Positions 53,638-61,805 of a DNA stretch of 64,000 nucleotides are shown here, piece by piece. Position 1 is the stretch's first letter. Each line of letters opens with the position of its first letter. A model generated the notes under the pieces. It did no database searches. It worked only from the letters and a program-made list of their open reading frames with translations, and had not been told where the DNA came from. The stretch is from Pseudooceanicola marinus (GTDB taxonomy: Bacteria; Pseudomonadota; Alphaproteobacteria; Rhodobacterales; Rhodobacteraceae), in contig NZ_JAIVMC010000008.1 of assembly GCF_020177265.1 (NCBI RefSeq), forward strand, positions 248,001 to 312,000, written 5' to 3'. The position numbers were made by a program, and so were the translations under genes.

Positions 53638-54584
53638 GTGCGGCTCTCCAGCGGCACGTCCTCCAGCATGGCGTTCAGCATCTCGTGGAAGGCCGCCTCG
53701 GCATCCGACAGCTTCCGGCGCGGGTTGCTCAGCAGGTAGATGTTGATCCGGGGCAGCCCTTCCTCGGGGGGCAGCTGACGCAACAGCCCCAGGTCTACGT
53801 CGCGGCGCGCGACGTGCAGGGGCAGGGCGCCGATGCCGATGTTGGCGACGATCATGCGCCGCGTCTCCATCAGGTTGGCGGACATCCCGCTCCAGTGGGT
53901 CGACATCTTGGCGCGCAGGCGCAGCCGCGTGACGGGCTCCAGCGGGCCGCCCTCGGTTTCGGTCTGGAAGGAGACCGCCGGCTCCCCCTCCAGATCCGCG
54001 AGACTCACGTCGTCGCGGCCGAACAGCCGGTGGCGCGGGCCGCAGAACAGGCCGAAATATTCGCGGAACAGGATCTGCGTGCGCAGATCTGCCGGTTCCC
54101 TGTGCAACAGGCACATCCCGAAGGAGACGCGGTTTTGGCTGACGCGGCTGACGACCTCGTCGCTGTTGGCCACGGTGATCGAGAAACTGACCCGGGGATG
54201 GGCCTCGGAAAAGCGGCTGAGCACCTCGTCGAAATGGTCCGACACGACATGCGAGGCGCTCATGATCGAGATATGGCCGCGTAGTTCCGAGGCGTCTTCC
54301 TGTAACAGCGACGGCAGTTGCGACACCGTTCCGAAGATCGACGAACATTCCGCGTAAAGACGCTGGCCGGCCCGTGTCACCTTGAATTCATTAGGCTTTC
54401 TGACGATCAGCTGATGGCCCATCGTCTCTTCCAGCCGCTTCAGCGCGGAGGAGATCGTGGGTTGCTTCAGGCTCAGGAAATCCCCCGCGCGGGAGATGCC
54501 GCGCTGTTCCACCACCACCATGAAGGTGCGCAGAAGGTTCCAGTCCAGGTGCCAGGGAAAGCGCTGTTCGTCGGGGCCCATCAT
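53628..54584 (-). CDS. LysR-family regulator, probably of the adjacent amino-acid operon
   Basis: 318 residues. Winged helix at about 14-75 (LDWNLLRTFMVVVEQRGISR, then LKQPTISSALKRLEETMG). The substrate-binding domain covers 103-305. The ATG is 143 bases from the ABC transporter operon on the opposite strand, the classic LysR arrangement. Its inducer is probably the imported compound or a pathway intermediate. The 3' end overlaps sitD by ten bases. Confidence 0.9.
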   Translation of the reverse strand: MMGPDEQRFPWHLDWNLLRTFMVVVEQRGISRAGDFLSLKQPTISSALKRLEETMGHQLIVRKPNEFKVTRAGQRLYAECSSIFGTVSQLPSLLQEDASELRGHISIMSASHVVSDHFDEVLSRFSEAHPRVSFSITVANSDEVVSRVSQNRVSFGMCLLHREPADLRTQILFREYFGLFCGPRHRLFGRDDVSLADLEGEPAVSFQTETEGGPLEPVTRLRLRAKMSTHWSGMSANLMETRRMIVANIGIGALPLHVARRDVDLGLLRQLPPEEGLPRINIYLLSNPRRKLSDAEAAFHEMLNAMLEDVPLESRTYT

Positions 54585-54602
54585 CGTCCTGATCTATGGT
54601 GA

Positions 54603-54687
54603 ACATTTGCTTTATTTATTTGCGGAATGTCTGACTGCATGCAAGCCCTAAGAGGCGCGGGAGGAAAAAGCGCCCGCCAGATTTTTT
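54603..54687 (+). promoter_or_regulatory. Operator-like repeat and leader hairpin before the ABC/aminotransferase operon
   Basis: ACATT (54603-54607) and AATGT (54626-54630) are inverted across an AT-rich 18-base spacer, a possible LysR site. Further on GCGGG (54657-54661) pairs with CCCGC (54673-54677), four bases before six T (54682-54687), an intrinsic-terminator-like element in the leader. A second stem, CGCGCCC/GGGCGCG, lies near 54690-54709 just before the ribosome site. Together they could form an attenuator. Confidence 0.4.
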
Positions 54688-54727
54688 CTCGCGCCCTGCG
54701 ACGGGCGCGCCAACAGGAGAGAGACTG

Positions 54728-55513
54728 ATGACCACCCGCCGCAATCTCATGACATCCGCCATCGCCGCCGGCACCCTGGCCCTGGCGGGCCTCGGCCTGA
54801 GCGCGCCCGTGATGGCCGACGAGCTGGACACGCTGAAGGAAGAGGGCGTGATGCGCATCGCCATGTCCGGCGCCTATCCTCCGTTCAACTTCGTCAGCGA
54901 CAGCAACGAGGTCGTGGGCTTCGACCCGGCCATCGGCACCGAGATCAACAGCCGCATGGGCCTGGAAACCGAGGTGGTGACCACCGCCTGGGACGGCATC
55001 ATCGGCGGCCTGCTGGCGCAGAAATATGACGCCATCGTCGGCTCGATGACGATCACCGAGGAACGCGCCGAGGTCGTGGATTTCGTCGGCCCCTACTACA
55101 CTACCCGTCGCGCCATCTTCACCAAGCCGGGCAGCGGCATCGCCTCGCTGGAGGACCTCGAGGACGCCAAGGTCGGCGTGACCCTGGGCGAGACGCATGA
55201 GGAATGGGCCAAGGACAAGGGCTACAGCGTGCGCACCTACAAGGGCCTGCCCGAGCTGCTGCTGGAACTGGAGAACGGCCGCGTCGACGCCATCGTCAAC
55301 GACTCCATCGCTGCCATCCTGGCGCTGAACGAGAACGGCTACGACTACGAGATGTTCGACGATCCCGAAAGCGAGCCCTTCGGTGCTGGCATCGCCATCC
55401 GCAAGGGCAACCCCGAGCTGAAAGCCGCCATGCAGGAGGCCCTGGACGCGATGATGGAAGACGGCACCTACGTCGAGATCGCCGAGGAATGGATCGGCGA
55501 AGACATCCGCTGA
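54728..55513 (+). CDS. Amino-acid ABC transporter periplasmic binding protein (family 3)
   Basis: 261 residues with a signal peptide (cleavage near APVMA-DE, residue 31). Typical polar amino-acid binding fold: EGVMRIAMSGAYPPFNFVSD, VVGFDPAIGTEI, AIVGSMTITEERAEVVDFVG, and DAIVNDSIAAILAL. The start of the mature protein follows a Tat-like or Sec leader with MTTRRNL. The ATG follows AGGAGA. First gene of a nine-gene operon; the ligand may be a beta-amino acid or an N-acyl derivative (inference from the enzymes). Confidence 0.9.
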   Translation: MTTRRNLMTSAIAAGTLALAGLGLSAPVMADELDTLKEEGVMRIAMSGAYPPFNFVSDSNEVVGFDPAIGTEINSRMGLETEVVTTAWDGIIGGLLAQKYDAIVGSMTITEERAEVVDFVGPYYTTRRAIFTKPGSGIASLEDLEDAKVGVTLGETHEEWAKDKGYSVRTYKGLPELLLELENGRVDAIVNDSIAAILALNENGYDYEMFDDPESEPFGAGIAIRKGNPELKAAMQEALDAMMEDGTYVEIAEEWIGEDIR

Positions 55514-55611
55514 TCCCGTCGGCGCCCCGGCGCCGGACCGGACCCGCCGCGCGCTATCCCCTTCGGGCGCGGCGGGTCCCCCAAACGCTGCCCTTACGTT
55601 GAAAGATCCCC

Positions 55612-56259
55612 ATGGACGTTGATCTGATCCTCCGGGTCTATCCCTATTTCCTGGAAGCTGCGGTGGTCACCATCGAGCTGTCGGTGCTGACCATCCTGCT
55701 GGGCCTTCTGTGTGGCGCCGCCGGTGCCTGGGCCCGGCTATCGCGCTTTGCCCTGCTGCGCTTTGCCGGTGCGGCCTATGTCAGTGTCTTCCGTGGCACG
55801 CCTGCGCTGATCCAGCTTTTCCTGCTCTACTTCGGCGGGCCCCAGGTGGGCATCCAGCTCGATGCCTTCGAGGCCGGTGTGATCGGCCTGGGCGTCAACA
55901 TCGGCGCCTACATGACCGAAACCATGCGCGGCGCCATCGTCGCCGTCGACCACGGCCAGGGCGAGGCCGCCCGCACCCTGGGCCTCAGCCGCGCGCAGAG
56001 CTTCCGCAAGGTGGTGCTGCCGCAGGCGCTGCGGCTGATGATCCGGCCCCTCGGCGTGAACATCAACGCCCAGATCAAGGGCACGGCCCTGGTCGCCGCC
56101 ATCTCGGTGGTGGAGCTGACCTATACCGCGCAGCGCTACATCGGCTCGACCTACAAGCCTTTCGAGATGTTCCTGCTGGCCGGTGTCCTCTACCTCATCA
56201 TCATCACCGTGGTCGGCAAGGGCATCAGCTTCCTCGATCGCAGGGTGCGCCTGCAATGA
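55612..56259 (+). CDS. Amino-acid ABC transporter permease 1
   Basis: 215 residues, HisM/GlnP family, about five membrane helices. Conserved GTPALIQLFLLYFG (about 63-76), the EAA loop QGEAARTLGLSRAQSFRKVV and LPQALRLMIRPLGVN. It starts 98 bases after the binding-protein gene. Forms the inner-membrane channel with permease 2. Confidence 0.92.
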   Translation: MDVDLILRVYPYFLEAAVVTIELSVLTILLGLLCGAAGAWARLSRFALLRFAGAAYVSVFRGTPALIQLFLLYFGGPQVGIQLDAFEAGVIGLGVNIGAYMTETMRGAIVAVDHGQGEAARTLGLSRAQSFRKVVLPQALRLMIRPLGVNINAQIKGTALVAAISVVELTYTAQRYIGSTYKPFEMFLLAGVLYLIIITVVGKGISFLDRRVRLQ

Positions 56260-56298
56260 CCCTGATCGCCCGCATTTCCCGACAGAAAGGCCGTTCCC

Positions 56299-56955
56299 AT
56301 GGGTCTTGATTTCTCCGTCGTTCCCGGCTTCGCCGACGCGCTGCTGCTTGGCGTGCTGTGGACCATCGCCATCACCGTGGCCGCCGCCGTCCTCAGCTTC
56401 TTCGGGGGCATCCTGCTGGCCGTCATCGCGCTTTACGCGCCGCTGCTGGTGCGGCTGCCCTTCCGCTTCTTCGCCTGGCTCTTCATGGGCACGCCGCTGC
56501 TGTTGCAGCTGTTCCTGATCTACTTTGGCCTGGTGGAACTGGGCATCGACCTGCCGGCCTTCGTGGCGGGGGTGATCGGTCTGGGCCTGCATTTCGCCGT
56601 CTACAATTCCGAGCTGATCCAGACCGCCATCGTCGCCGTTGACCGCGGCCAGATGGAGGCCGCGCGTACCCTTGGCCTCAGCCGCGGCCAGGCGCTGGTG
56701 CGCGTTGTGATCCCCCAGGCGGTGCGCGACGTGATCCCGCCCATCGGCAACAACATGATCGCCCTGCTGAAGGATTCCGCGCTGGTGTCGGTGATCGGCG
56801 TGTCGGAACTGACCCTCTCGGCGCAGCTGGCCATCGGGCGCACCTACCGCCCGTTCGAGTTCTACGCCGTTGCCGCCGTCCTCTACTATTTCATCAACCT
56901 CGGGATGGAAGCGGTCCTGCGCCGGATCGAGCGCCGCACCCAGCTTTCCCGCTAA
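56299..56955 (+). CDS. Amino-acid ABC transporter permease 2
   Basis: 218 residues, same family as permease 1: FMGTPLLLQLFLIYFG (about 64-79), GQMEAARTLGLSRGQALVRV, IPQAVRDVIPPIGNNMI. Five helices. 39 bases after permease 1, 15 before the ATPase gene. No defect. Confidence 0.92.
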   Translation: MGLDFSVVPGFADALLLGVLWTIAITVAAAVLSFFGGILLAVIALYAPLLVRLPFRFFAWLFMGTPLLLQLFLIYFGLVELGIDLPAFVAGVIGLGLHFAVYNSELIQTAIVAVDRGQMEAARTLGLSRGQALVRVVIPQAVRDVIPPIGNNMIALLKDSALVSVIGVSELTLSAQLAIGRTYRPFEFYAVAAVLYYFINLGMEAVLRRIERRTQLSR

Positions 56956-56970
56956 GCGAGGCCCAGACAC

Positions 56971-57750
56971 ATGACCGAGACACGACCCTTCGTCGAAATC
57001 CGCCATGCGAAGAAATCCTATGGCAGTCTTGAGGTCCTCAAGGACATCAACCTGACCGTCGACCGGGGGGAGATCGTGGCCATCATCGGCCCCTCCGGCT
57101 CCGGCAAGTCGACGCTGCTGCGGGCGATCAACGACCTCGATCCGCTGACCGGGGGCGAGGTGATCCTGGACGGCACCCAGGTCAACAAGGCCCTGCCGCA
57201 CCGCCAGTACGAGAAGCACATCAACCAGATGCGCCAGCAGATCGGCATGGTGTTCCAGCACTTCAACCTGTTCCCGCATCTGACCGTGCGCGACAACGTG
57301 GTCATGGCGCCGAAGCTGCTGAAGGGCATCTCCGAGGATGCGGCGCAGAAGCTGGCCGAGGAACAGCTGGCCCATGTCGGCATGCTGGAACGCATCGACT
57401 ACTACCCCTCGCAGCTGTCGGGCGGCCAGAAACAGCGGGTGGCCATCGCGCGCGCCCTGGCGATGAAGCCCAAGCTGATGCTCTTCGACGAGGCGACCTC
57501 GGCTCTCGACCCGGAGCTGGTCGAGGAGGTGAACCAGGTGATGAAGACCCTCGCCCAGGAACACATGACGATGATCATCGTCACCCATGAGATGGAGTTC
57601 GCCGCCGACGTCTGCGACCGGGTGATCTTCATGGACGGTGGCGTGGTGGTCGAAGAGGGGCCGCCCACGGTCGTCTTCCAGAACCCGACCCAGCCGCGCA
57701 CCCGCGATTTCCTGCGCAAGCATCTGTCCCAGTACGAGAAAGAGAAATGA
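56971..57750 (+). CDS. Amino-acid ABC transporter ATP-binding protein
   Basis: 259 residues, GlnQ/HisP type. Walker A GPSGSGKST (about 38-46), Q-loop VFQHFNLFPH, signature [15 protein letters not shown], Walker B LMLFDEATSALDPE and H-loop VTHEM. The stop overlaps the aminotransferase start (ATGA), tying transport to metabolism at the translational level. Confidence 0.95.
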   Translation: MTETRPFVEIRHAKKSYGSLEVLKDINLTVDRGEIVAIIGPSGSGKSTLLRAINDLDPLTGGEVILDGTQVNKALPHRQYEKHINQMRQQIGMVFQHFNLFPHLTVRDNVVMAPKLLKGISEDAAQKLAEEQLAHVGMLERIDYYPSQLSGGQKQRVAIARALAMKPKLMLFDEATSALDPELVEEVNQVMKTLAQEHMTMIIVTHEMEFAADVCDRVIFMDGGVVVEEGPPTVVFQNPTQPRTRDFLRKHLSQYEKEK

Positions 57751-59105
57751 CCGACGCGCCGTCCCACCTCTTCTACCAGGCGCGCGCGCCGCGCCCCTTC
57801 CTGTCCCATGGCGAGGGGATCTACCTCTACGATGAAAGCGGCAAGCGCTACATCGACGGCTCCTCCGGGGCGATGGTGTCCAACATCGGCCACTCCAACC
57901 CGCGCGTTCTGGCCAAGATGAAGGACCAGATGGACCGTGCCACCTTCGGCTACCGCCTGCATTTCCGCACCCATCCGTCTGAGGACCTGGCGGCGAAGCT
58001 GGCCGGGCTGATGCCCGGGGACCTCGACCGGATCTTCTTCGTCTCCGGCGGCTCCGAAGCGGTGGAAACCGCCGAGAAGCTGGCGCGCCAGTACGCGGTC
58101 ACGCAGGGGCAGGGCAGCCGCTGGAAGGTCATCTCGCGCACGCCCGCCTACCACGGCGGCACCCTGGGCGCACTGGCGCTGACGGGGGGCAAGCTCTTTG
58201 CCGGCCCCTTCGCCGAGATGTTCCAGGAGATGCCCCATGTGCGTGCCCCGCAGACCTACCTCGACCGGGACAACCTGACCGAGGAGGAACGCGGGCTGAA
58301 GTATGCCGACGAGCTGCGCGAGCGGATCGAGGCGGAAGGCCCCGACAGCGTGCTGGCCTTCATCATGGAACCCGTGGGCGGGGCCTCGACCGGGGCGCTG
58401 GTGGCGCCCGACAGCTACTACACCCGCATCCGCGAGATCTGCGACGACTATGGCGTGCTGCTGATCTACGACGAGGTGATGAGCGGCGCCGGGCGCACCG
58501 GCACCTTCCTGGCCTGCGAACATTGGGGCGTGACCCCCGACATCGTCGCCATGTCGAAGGGCCTCGGCGCGGGCTATGCGCCGCTCGGCGCCGTGGCGGC
58601 GCGGTCTCACATGGTCGAGGCGCTGCTGGACGCGGGCGGCTTCCTGCACGGGTTCACCTATGCCGGCAATCCGCTGTCATGCGCCGCCGGTCTGGCGGTG
58701 CTGGAGGAGATGGAGGAACAGGACATCCTGGGCAACTGCACCCGCATGGGGGCCGTGCTCATGGACCGCCTTCAAGGGCTGATGGCGCGCTATCCCTTCA
58801 TCGGCCACGTCCGGGGCAAGGGCCTGCTGACGGCCTTCGAGATGGTCTCGGACCGGGAGACGATGGCGCCCCTGCCGAAGGAGTTGAACGCCCATAGCGA
58901 GCTGGTCGAGCTGGCCTATGACGCGGGGCTGATCATTTACTCCCGCCGCACCCGTGGCGGGGTGGAGGGGGATCACTTCCTGATCTGTCCGCCGCTGATC
59001 GTCACCGAGGCGCAGATTGACGAGATCATGCAGATCCTCACCGGGGCGCTGGATACGTTCGCCTCGCGCCACGGGCTGGATGTCTCGGGCGAGGTGTCGG
59101 CATGA
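57747..59105 (+). CDS. Class III (omega/beta) aminotransferase
   Basis: 452 residues, fold type I. PLP lysine Lys271 in VAMSKGLGAGYAPLGA; Asp242 in LLIYDEVMSGAGRTG pairs with the pyridine nitrogen; GGSEAVETAEKLAR (about 101-114) binds phosphate. Class III enzymes transaminate amino groups away from the alpha carbon (beta, gamma or terminal). ATGA overlap both with the ATPase and with the CoA-transferase gene. Inferred job: turn a beta-amino acid into a 3-oxo acid for the CoA-transferase. The true substrate is not readable. Confidence 0.88.
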   Translation: MTDAPSHLFYQARAPRPFLSHGEGIYLYDESGKRYIDGSSGAMVSNIGHSNPRVLAKMKDQMDRATFGYRLHFRTHPSEDLAAKLAGLMPGDLDRIFFVSGGSEAVETAEKLARQYAVTQGQGSRWKVISRTPAYHGGTLGALALTGGKLFAGPFAEMFQEMPHVRAPQTYLDRDNLTEEERGLKYADELRERIEAEGPDSVLAFIMEPVGGASTGALVAPDSYYTRIREICDDYGVLLIYDEVMSGAGRTGTFLACEHWGVTPDIVAMSKGLGAGYAPLGAVAARSHMVEALLDAGGFLHGFTYAGNPLSCAAGLAVLEEMEEQDILGNCTRMGAVLMDRLQGLMARYPFIGHVRGKGLLTAFEMVSDRETMAPLPKELNAHSELVELAYDAGLIIYSRRTRGGVEGDHFLICPPLIVTEAQIDEIMQILTGALDTFASRHGLDVSGEVSA

Positions 59106-59794
59106 AGCTCTCGGACAAGACGACTTCCATGGCCGAGGCCGTGGCGGCGATCCCCGACGGGGCGACCGTCATGGTCGGCGGTTTCGGCGTGCCCGGCACG
59201 CCCTTCGCCCTGCTGGCGGAGCTGGCCCGGCAGGACAAGCGGGATCTGACGCTGATCAAGAACGACGCCAACGAGACCGGCACCGGGGTCGACCTGCTGA
59301 TCGCCTCGGGGCGGGTGCGTCGGCTGATCACCACCCATATCGGGCTGAACGCCAATGCCATCGCGGCGATGAACGAGGGCCGGATCGAGGTCGAGTTCTG
59401 CGCCCAGGGCATCCTGGCGGAGCGGGTACGCGCCGGTGGCGCCGGCCTGCCGGCGGTGCTGACCGATATCGGAATGCAGACGGAGCTGTCGGCGGGCAAG
59501 CAGATCGTCCAGGTCGAGGGGCGCTGCCTGATGGTGGAAACCGCCCTGCGCGCCGACGTGGCGCTGATCCATGCGGACCGGGCCGATCCCTTCGGCAATC
59601 TGGCCTACCGGGCCACCGCGCGGAACTTCAACCCGCCGATGGCCATGGCCGCCACCACAGTTATCGCCGAGGCCGAGGTGCTGCTGCCTCTCGGCGGGCT
59701 GGCCCCGGACGAGGTGGAAACCCCGGGCGTCTTTGTCGATCACCTTTGCCCCATGGCCGAGATCACCGAGGAGTATGGCGTTGTCCGCAGATAA
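59102..59794 (+). CDS. 3-Oxoacid CoA-transferase, subunit A
   Basis: 230 residues, family I CoA-transferase alpha subunit. Motifs: DGATVMVGGFGVPGTPFAL (about 19-37), LTLIKNDANETGTGVDLLI, and YRATARNFNPPMAMAATT (about 170-187). It forms the acyl-donor side of a SCOT/PcaI/AtoD-like enzyme. ATGA overlap with the aminotransferase; overlaps subunit B by 20 bases. Specificity (acetoacetate, 3-oxoadipate or other 3-oxo acid) unknown. Confidence 0.93.
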   Translation: MKLSDKTTSMAEAVAAIPDGATVMVGGFGVPGTPFALLAELARQDKRDLTLIKNDANETGTGVDLLIASGRVRRLITTHIGLNANAIAAMNEGRIEVEFCAQGILAERVRAGGAGLPAVLTDIGMQTELSAGKQIVQVEGRCLMVETALRADVALIHADRADPFGNLAYRATARNFNPPMAMAATTVIAEAEVLLPLGGLAPDEVETPGVFVDHLCPMAEITEEYGVVRR

Positions 59795-60464
59795 GATCGT
59801 GCCGCTGAAACCCGCCGATCCGCGTGGCCGCATGGTGGCCCGCGCCGCGCGCGAGATCGCGCCGGGCATGGTGGTGAACCTTGGGATCGGGCTGCCGACC
59901 CAGGTCGTGGATCACCTCGGTCCCGACTACCCCGTCTGCCTGCACACCGAAAACGGCATGGCGGGCGTCGGCCCGACCTTGCCGCATGAGCTGGCCGACC
60001 GGAACCTGATCGACGCGGGCGGGGCCTATGTCTCCCCCATCCCCGGCAGCAGCTATTTCGACAGCGCCACCAGTTTCGCCCTGGTCCGCTCGGGCCGGCT
60101 GGACCTGACCATGCTGGGCGCCTTCGAGGTGGCCGAGAACGGAGACCTGGCCAACTGGAAGATCCCCGGTCGCTTCTCGCCCGGGGCCGGCGGTGCGATC
60201 GAACTGGCGCAGAAGGCGCGGCGGGTGGTGGTGATGACCACCCATTGTGACCGCAAGGGCAACCCCAAGCTGAAGCGCCGCTGCACCCTGCCGCTGACCG
60301 CCGCCGGGGCCGTCACGCGGATCTTCACCGACCTGGCGGTGATCGACGTCACGCCCGCGGGCTTTACCCTGCGCGAATGCGCCCAGGGGGTGAGCGTCGC
60401 GGAGGTGACCGAGGCCACCGGCGCGCCCCTGCGTCTGCCCGAGGGCGACATCCCCACCTTCTGA
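59775..60464 (+). CDS. 3-Oxoacid CoA-transferase, subunit B
   Basis: 229 residues, beta subunit. The catalytic glutamate is Glu59 in CLHTENGMAGVGP. VNLGIGLPTQVVDHL (about 34-48) and the C-terminal GFTLRECAQGVSVAEV are typical. Start: ATG 59775 lies only one base after GAGGAG; TTG 59781 would have an ideal seven-base spacing and removes two residues, so translation may begin there. Overlaps subunit A. With subunit A it moves CoA from a donor such as succinyl-CoA to a 3-oxo acid. Confidence 0.93.
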   Translation: MALSADKIVPLKPADPRGRMVARAAREIAPGMVVNLGIGLPTQVVDHLGPDYPVCLHTENGMAGVGPTLPHELADRNLIDAGGAYVSPIPGSSYFDSATSFALVRSGRLDLTMLGAFEVAENGDLANWKIPGRFSPGAGGAIELAQKARRVVVMTTHCDRKGNPKLKRRCTLPLTAAGAVTRIFTDLAVIDVTPAGFTLRECAQGVSVAEVTEATGAPLRLPEGDIPTF

Positions 60465-60496
60465 CCTGCCCACCCTCTGACTACCCGAGGTTCCCG

Positions 60497-61795
60497 ATGG
60501 ATCAAGACCTGACCACCCGCATCCTGCATGCGGTCGATGACCTGTTCGACCGCGAAATCGACTTCCTGGCCGAGCTGACCTCGCACCCCTCCACCCGGGG
60601 GCAGGAACAGTCGGCGCAGGATTTCATCGCCGGCGAGCTGGGCGAGCGGGGGCTGTCTGTCGACCGCTGGCAGATCGACGTCGAGGCGATCCGGGACCAG
60701 CCCGGCTTTTCCCCCGTCATCGGGGACTACGAGGATGCCCAGAACGTCGTTGGCACGCACCGCAGCCGCACGGGGCAGGGGCGCTCGCTGATCCTCAACG
60801 GCCATGTCGATGTCGTGCCCGCGGGCCCCGCCGACATGTGGGATCGCCCGGCCTTCGCCCCCCATGTGGATGACGGCTGGATGTACGGGCGTGGCGCCGG
60901 GGACATGAAGGCGGGGCTGGCCTCCAACCTCTTCGCGCTGGACGCGCTGCGCGCGCTGGACCTGCAACCGGCGGCGGATGTCTTCTACCAATCCGTTGTC
61001 GAGGAGGAATGCACCGGCAACGGCGCCCTGGCCTGCCTGGTGCGCGGCTACCGCGCCGAGGCCGCTCTGATCCCCGAACCCTTCGAGGAGGCGCTGGTCA
61101 GCGAACAGCTGGGCGTCATCTGGGCGCAGGTGCACCTGAAGGGCCTGCCGACCCACGTGGCCTATGCCGGCAGCGGCGCCAATGCGATCGAGGCGGCGGT
61201 GCCGCTGATCGCCGCGCTGCACGGGCTGGAAGAGCGTTGGAACCACGCCGGCTGCCCGCATCGTCACGGCGGCTATGCCCATGCTCACCACCCGATCAAC
61301 CTGAACATCGGCAAGATCCAGGGCGGCGACTGGACCAGCTCCGTGCCCGCCTGGTGCGTCTTCGACATGCGCATCGCCATCTACCCGGGCCAGGACATCG
61401 CCGCCGCCCGCGCCGAGATCGAGGAGGTGATCCTGCAGGCCGCGCGGGAGAACGCCTTCCTGAAGAACGCGCTGCCCGAGATCGTCTGGCACGGGTTCAT
61501 GGCCGAGGGCTACGCGTTGTCGGACGACCGTTCGGCCCGCGCCGGCGCGGCCATCGGCGCGTTGGAGGGGGCGCATCGCGCGACCACCGGCCAGGCCCTG
61601 GAACGCAAGGCGATCACCGCCACCACCGATGCGCGCTTCTTCGGCCTCTACGCCGACACGCCCGCGCTGGTCTACGGACCGCGCGCCGAGGCGATCCACG
61701 GCTTCAACGAGCGGGTGGAGCTGGAAAGCCTGCGCCGCATCACCGCCGCCACGGCGCTGTTCATCGCCGACTGGTGCGGCACCGAAACCATCTGA
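60497..61795 (+). CDS. M20-family deacylase/peptidase (ArgE/DapE-like)
   Basis: 432 residues. Zinc and catalytic residues are in place: His103/Asp105 in LILNGHVDVVP, Asp136 in GRGAGDMKAG, Glu170/Glu171 in SVVEEECTGNG, and the closing His in AIHGFNERV. A lid/dimerisation domain occupies about 215-340. Family members remove acyl groups from N-acyl amino acids. In this operon it may deacylate the imported compound before transamination. It starts 33 bases after subunit B and ends ten bases before the thiolase. Confidence 0.88.
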   Translation: MDQDLTTRILHAVDDLFDREIDFLAELTSHPSTRGQEQSAQDFIAGELGERGLSVDRWQIDVEAIRDQPGFSPVIGDYEDAQNVVGTHRSRTGQGRSLILNGHVDVVPAGPADMWDRPAFAPHVDDGWMYGRGAGDMKAGLASNLFALDALRALDLQPAADVFYQSVVEEECTGNGALACLVRGYRAEAALIPEPFEEALVSEQLGVIWAQVHLKGLPTHVAYAGSGANAIEAAVPLIAALHGLEERWNHAGCPHRHGGYAHAHHPINLNIGKIQGGDWTSSVPAWCVFDMRIAIYPGQDIAAARAEIEEVILQAARENAFLKNALPEIVWHGFMAEGYALSDDRSARAGAAIGALEGAHRATTGQALERKAITATTDARFFGLYADTPALVYGPRAEAIHGFNERVELESLRRITAATALFIADWCGTETI

Positions 61796-61805
61796 GGACC
61801 ACGAC

